Assembly (NCBI GenBank): GCA_029339195.1
Contig: JAPTJF010000398.1
Location: 1 to 59,346, forward strand
Direction: 5' to 3'
Length of the DNA: 59,346 bases
From: Micractinium sp. NFX-FRZ
Taxonomy: Eukaryota; Chlorophyta; Trebouxiophyceae; Chlorellales; Chlorellaceae
Below the pieces are notes generated by a model. The model saw only the letters and a program-made list of their open reading frames with translations, did no database searches and was not told the DNA's origin. Every line of letters starts with the position of its first letter. Position 1 is the stretch's first letter. This document shows positions 57,002 through 59,346 of the stretch, piece by piece. Both the position numbers and the translations under genes were made by a program.

Positions 57002-59346
57002 ATGGTGAGGCGAGAGCAATTGGGGACCCGAAATCACGACGGCCCGCACGCCGGCACGGTACCGATGGCGCCGCCCCTCTCCGCCGCTGCCGCCGCTCCC
57101 GCCTGCTGCAGGCCCCGACGGCACTGCCGCGCCTGCTGCTGGCCCTGCTGGCTGTGGCCCCTCTAGCCCCCCTGGCGGCAGCCACCACGAGCAAGCTGTG
57201 GGGCAGCTCTGGCGAGCTCTGGTCTCCCAAGGGCAGGCTCATGGACTGGAGCTTTGCGGGTGAGGCGGCGCCTTACAGGGTGCTGCATCTGCGGGACGCG
57301 CCGGCGGAGCAAAGTTGCCCCGCACCGCCCCTCTCCCATCCTGCCCTGCCCCCACTCTCCAGGCCTGCATCTGCAAGACCACATGTTCCACTCCTCAAAC
57401 AATGCCAACACCCCTCGCTGTTGCCGCGTGGCGCAGGGTACCACCAGGGCAGCGAGCAGCCGCCTCGCCCGCCCACCTCCCGCCGCCTGGAGGCCTTCCT
57501 GCGCGGCGGGCGCAGCGACACCGACGCCCTGGTGGCCGCCCTGGCATGGGCGCACGCCCAGCCGGACAGCCAGTGGGTGGTCATTGAGCTGCCGGCCCGC
57601 AAAGTCACCCTCACCAAGCAGCTGATCATCACGCGGCCCCGCCTGGTGATCCGCGGCGCCGGCTCCGGCAGGACCACGCTGTGGGTGCCCAAGCCGCTGA
57701 AGAATGTGATCGGGCCCAACCGGGGGGGCTACGGATACTTTGCTACCGGTGGGTGGGTGCGGCCAAGTGAGGGAGGCGCTTGGTTGTAGGTGGATGGGGT
57801 GAGCGGGCGCGATGCGGGGCTTCGGAAGGCTGGCAGGCGGGATGGGACAGGGGGACAGAGTGGGAGGCTGGCTGGGCGGGCGGTGCGCACAGGCAGGCGA
57901 GTTGGTGTTGGCAGGCAGGTGGCAGGCAGATGGGAAGGAGGGGGGCGCCGCTACCGGTGCCATGCTGACTGCTGGGCGCACGCTTTGCGCTCGCACCAAC
58001 TGCCCCCTGCCGCCGGGCCCATGCTGCAGAGGCGTTCATCACCTTCCGCGGCAGGACCGGGCTGGGGGGCACCCCGCTGGCCAGGGGCACGGGCGCTGCG
58101 CAGCGCGGCGACCGCCAGCTGCAGGTGCGAGGGGAAGGGCACGGACAGATGAGCGCGCCACACAGCGCACAAAGCAGCTCTGGCTACGCGTGGCAGCTCA
58201 CCGGCGGCGCTGGGCGCTTGCGGCAGCGGCACCCCAATGCACCGTTGCCGACGTGCAGTGCTCTTTTCATTGTCCTTCACACCTTGGGACTGACCAGCCA
58301 CAACCGCCGGATGAGCAACTCCTGAACCTGTCCCTCTCCTTTCCTCCCTCCCTCCCGCCTCCACTTGGTTGTCGGTCGACAAGCCCGGCAGCCTGAAGGC
58401 GGGAAAGCCACTACACACTGACGCTGAGAAGCTGGCCCCTCTTCCTTTTCCCACCCTTTGTTGTAGGTTGACAAGCCCAGCAGCCTGAGGGTGGGCAGCT
58501 ACTACACGCTGACGCTGGGCGACAAGGGCGGCGCGCTGGGGCGCGCGCTGCACAACAACAACCCCACCAACCCGCCCGGCCAGCGCATCTTCAACCGCGA
58601 CCCGCTGGTGCGCTTCCGCTCCAAGGTGCTGGCCATTAGCGGCAAGGTGAGGATGATGGGGGGAGAGGACAGGGGGAGGGTGGGTGCGCTGGTGGCCCCA
58701 AAGGCTCTGAGTGGCGGCATGAGCCGGGAGAGTTGTGGGATCGTGGAGGTGGGGTGGAGGGGTGGAGGTGGCGTGGAGGTGGGGCCAAGATTGGGGGTGA
58801 CGGTGGGGGTGGGGAGCAAGTGCCTGCTGGTGGGTTGGGACACGGGTGATGGCACTCAGTGGGCAGGGGCCAGGGTTGTGCCCCCCACCCCCCTTCCTAT
58901 GCAGATGCTCACATCCAAGCGCCCCTTCGCCTTCATCCTGCGCTCGCCCCTCTACCATGCCTGCCTCACCTCCGCCAGCCTCCCTGCCCAAACTTTCAAA
59001 TTGCTCTCTCCCCTGTCCCCCGGCTGCAGCTCGTCACCTGTGAGCGTCCCTTCCCTTTTGATGTGCGCACCCCCTTCTTCCTTTGCGCAGCTTTTCAACC
59101 TTCCCCACTTCCTGCCCCTCTTCCCTTGCCCCCCGGCTGCAGGTGATAACCTTTGAGCGCCCCTTCCCCTTTGACGTGCGCACCGCCTTCCTGCCCAAGA
59201 TCTACCCCGCCAAGGGCTCCGTGTACGAGAGCGGCGTGGAGGGGCTGACCTTCTCCTTCCCTTGGGACTCATGCCGCACGTTCCTGGCAGGTGTGGCCAA
59301 GCTAGCAATTGCACCGCCACTAATAGCCCTCCGCCACCCCTCAAAG
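57002..59346 (+). CDS. Secreted pectate-lyase-like (right-handed beta-helix) protein, 3' end outside window
   Basis: Exons 57002-57004, 57112-57259, 57437-57748, 58030-58124, 58467-58646 and 59143-59290; the last exon ends at a GT donor and the gene runs past 59346. The preferred start is an ATG followed immediately by an intron (ATG|GTGAGG...CTGCAG|GCC). This gives a signal peptide, MAPTALPRLLLALLAVAPLA, then TTSKLWG. MDWSFAGYHQG and RSDTDALVAALAWA followed by VVIELPARKVTLTKQL and LVIRGAGSGRTTLW match the N-terminal part of pectate-lyase-superfamily beta-helix proteins. Later segments include SYYTLTLGDKGGALG and TFSFPWDSCRTF. The family cleaves or binds acidic polysaccharides; catalytic residues would lie downstream, so activity cannot be judged. 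Introns 4 and 5 contain copies of the start of the following exon. Confidence 0.8.

Overview
The window is nuclear DNA of a GC-rich, intron-dense green alga, most likely a Chlorella-type trebouxiophyte. This rests on many short exons with GT(G/A)(A/G)G donors and CTGCAG acceptors, TGTAA motifs downstream of several stops, Ala/Gln/Pro-rich coding tracts, and gene families typical of green algae. It is not bacterial, and no operons, CRISPR arrays or tRNAs were seen. All gene models were built by hand from reading frames, splice consensus, phase continuity and recalled family motifs; no alignment was run.

Layout. 1-1376: tetranucleotide repeat and low-complexity DNA. 1377-3496 (+): membrane-anchored FkbM-type methyltransferase. 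4058-20287 (+): ECM29-like proteasome adaptor, 37 exons. 21353-22106 (-): 78-aa single-TM protein. 23590-27921 (-): secreted repeat protein built of Tyr-Tyr-Tyr / Arg-Arg modules on phase-0 exons. 29065-43490 (+): F-box + SNF2 helicase + CW zinc finger + RING protein (plant AT3G54460-like), 26 exons, with a roughly 600-residue Ala/Gln-rich tail. 43937-46080 (-): F-box/LRR-like protein. 46388-47330 (+): decayed segmental copy of the 3' end of the helicase gene. 47823-49236 (-): MYND-finger protein. 49432-51087 (+): ankyrin-repeat protein, sharing a 195-bp divergent intergenic region with the MYND gene. 52057-55485 (-): secreted CAP/PR-1 protein with a Ser-Pro-rich wall-type tail. 57002 to the window end (+): 5' part of a secreted pectate-lyase-like (right-handed beta-helix) protein.

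Two themes recur. One is ubiquitin-proteasome biology: ECM29, the F-box/RING/SNF2 protein and the F-box/LRR protein. The other is the secretory pathway and cell wall: FkbM enzyme, tyrosine-repeat protein, CAP-extensin and beta-helix protein. Whether the clustering means anything is unknown.

The two most unusual observations are the modular YYY/RR repeat protein, which I cannot place in a known family, and a genome-architecture pattern: many introns contain degenerate tandem copies of the adjacent exon-intron junction ('exon-edge echoes'), found at about 18 junctions in four genes. Five GC-AG introns, a start codon cut off by an intron immediately after ATG, and an in-frame TAG in the helicase linker are further points to check.
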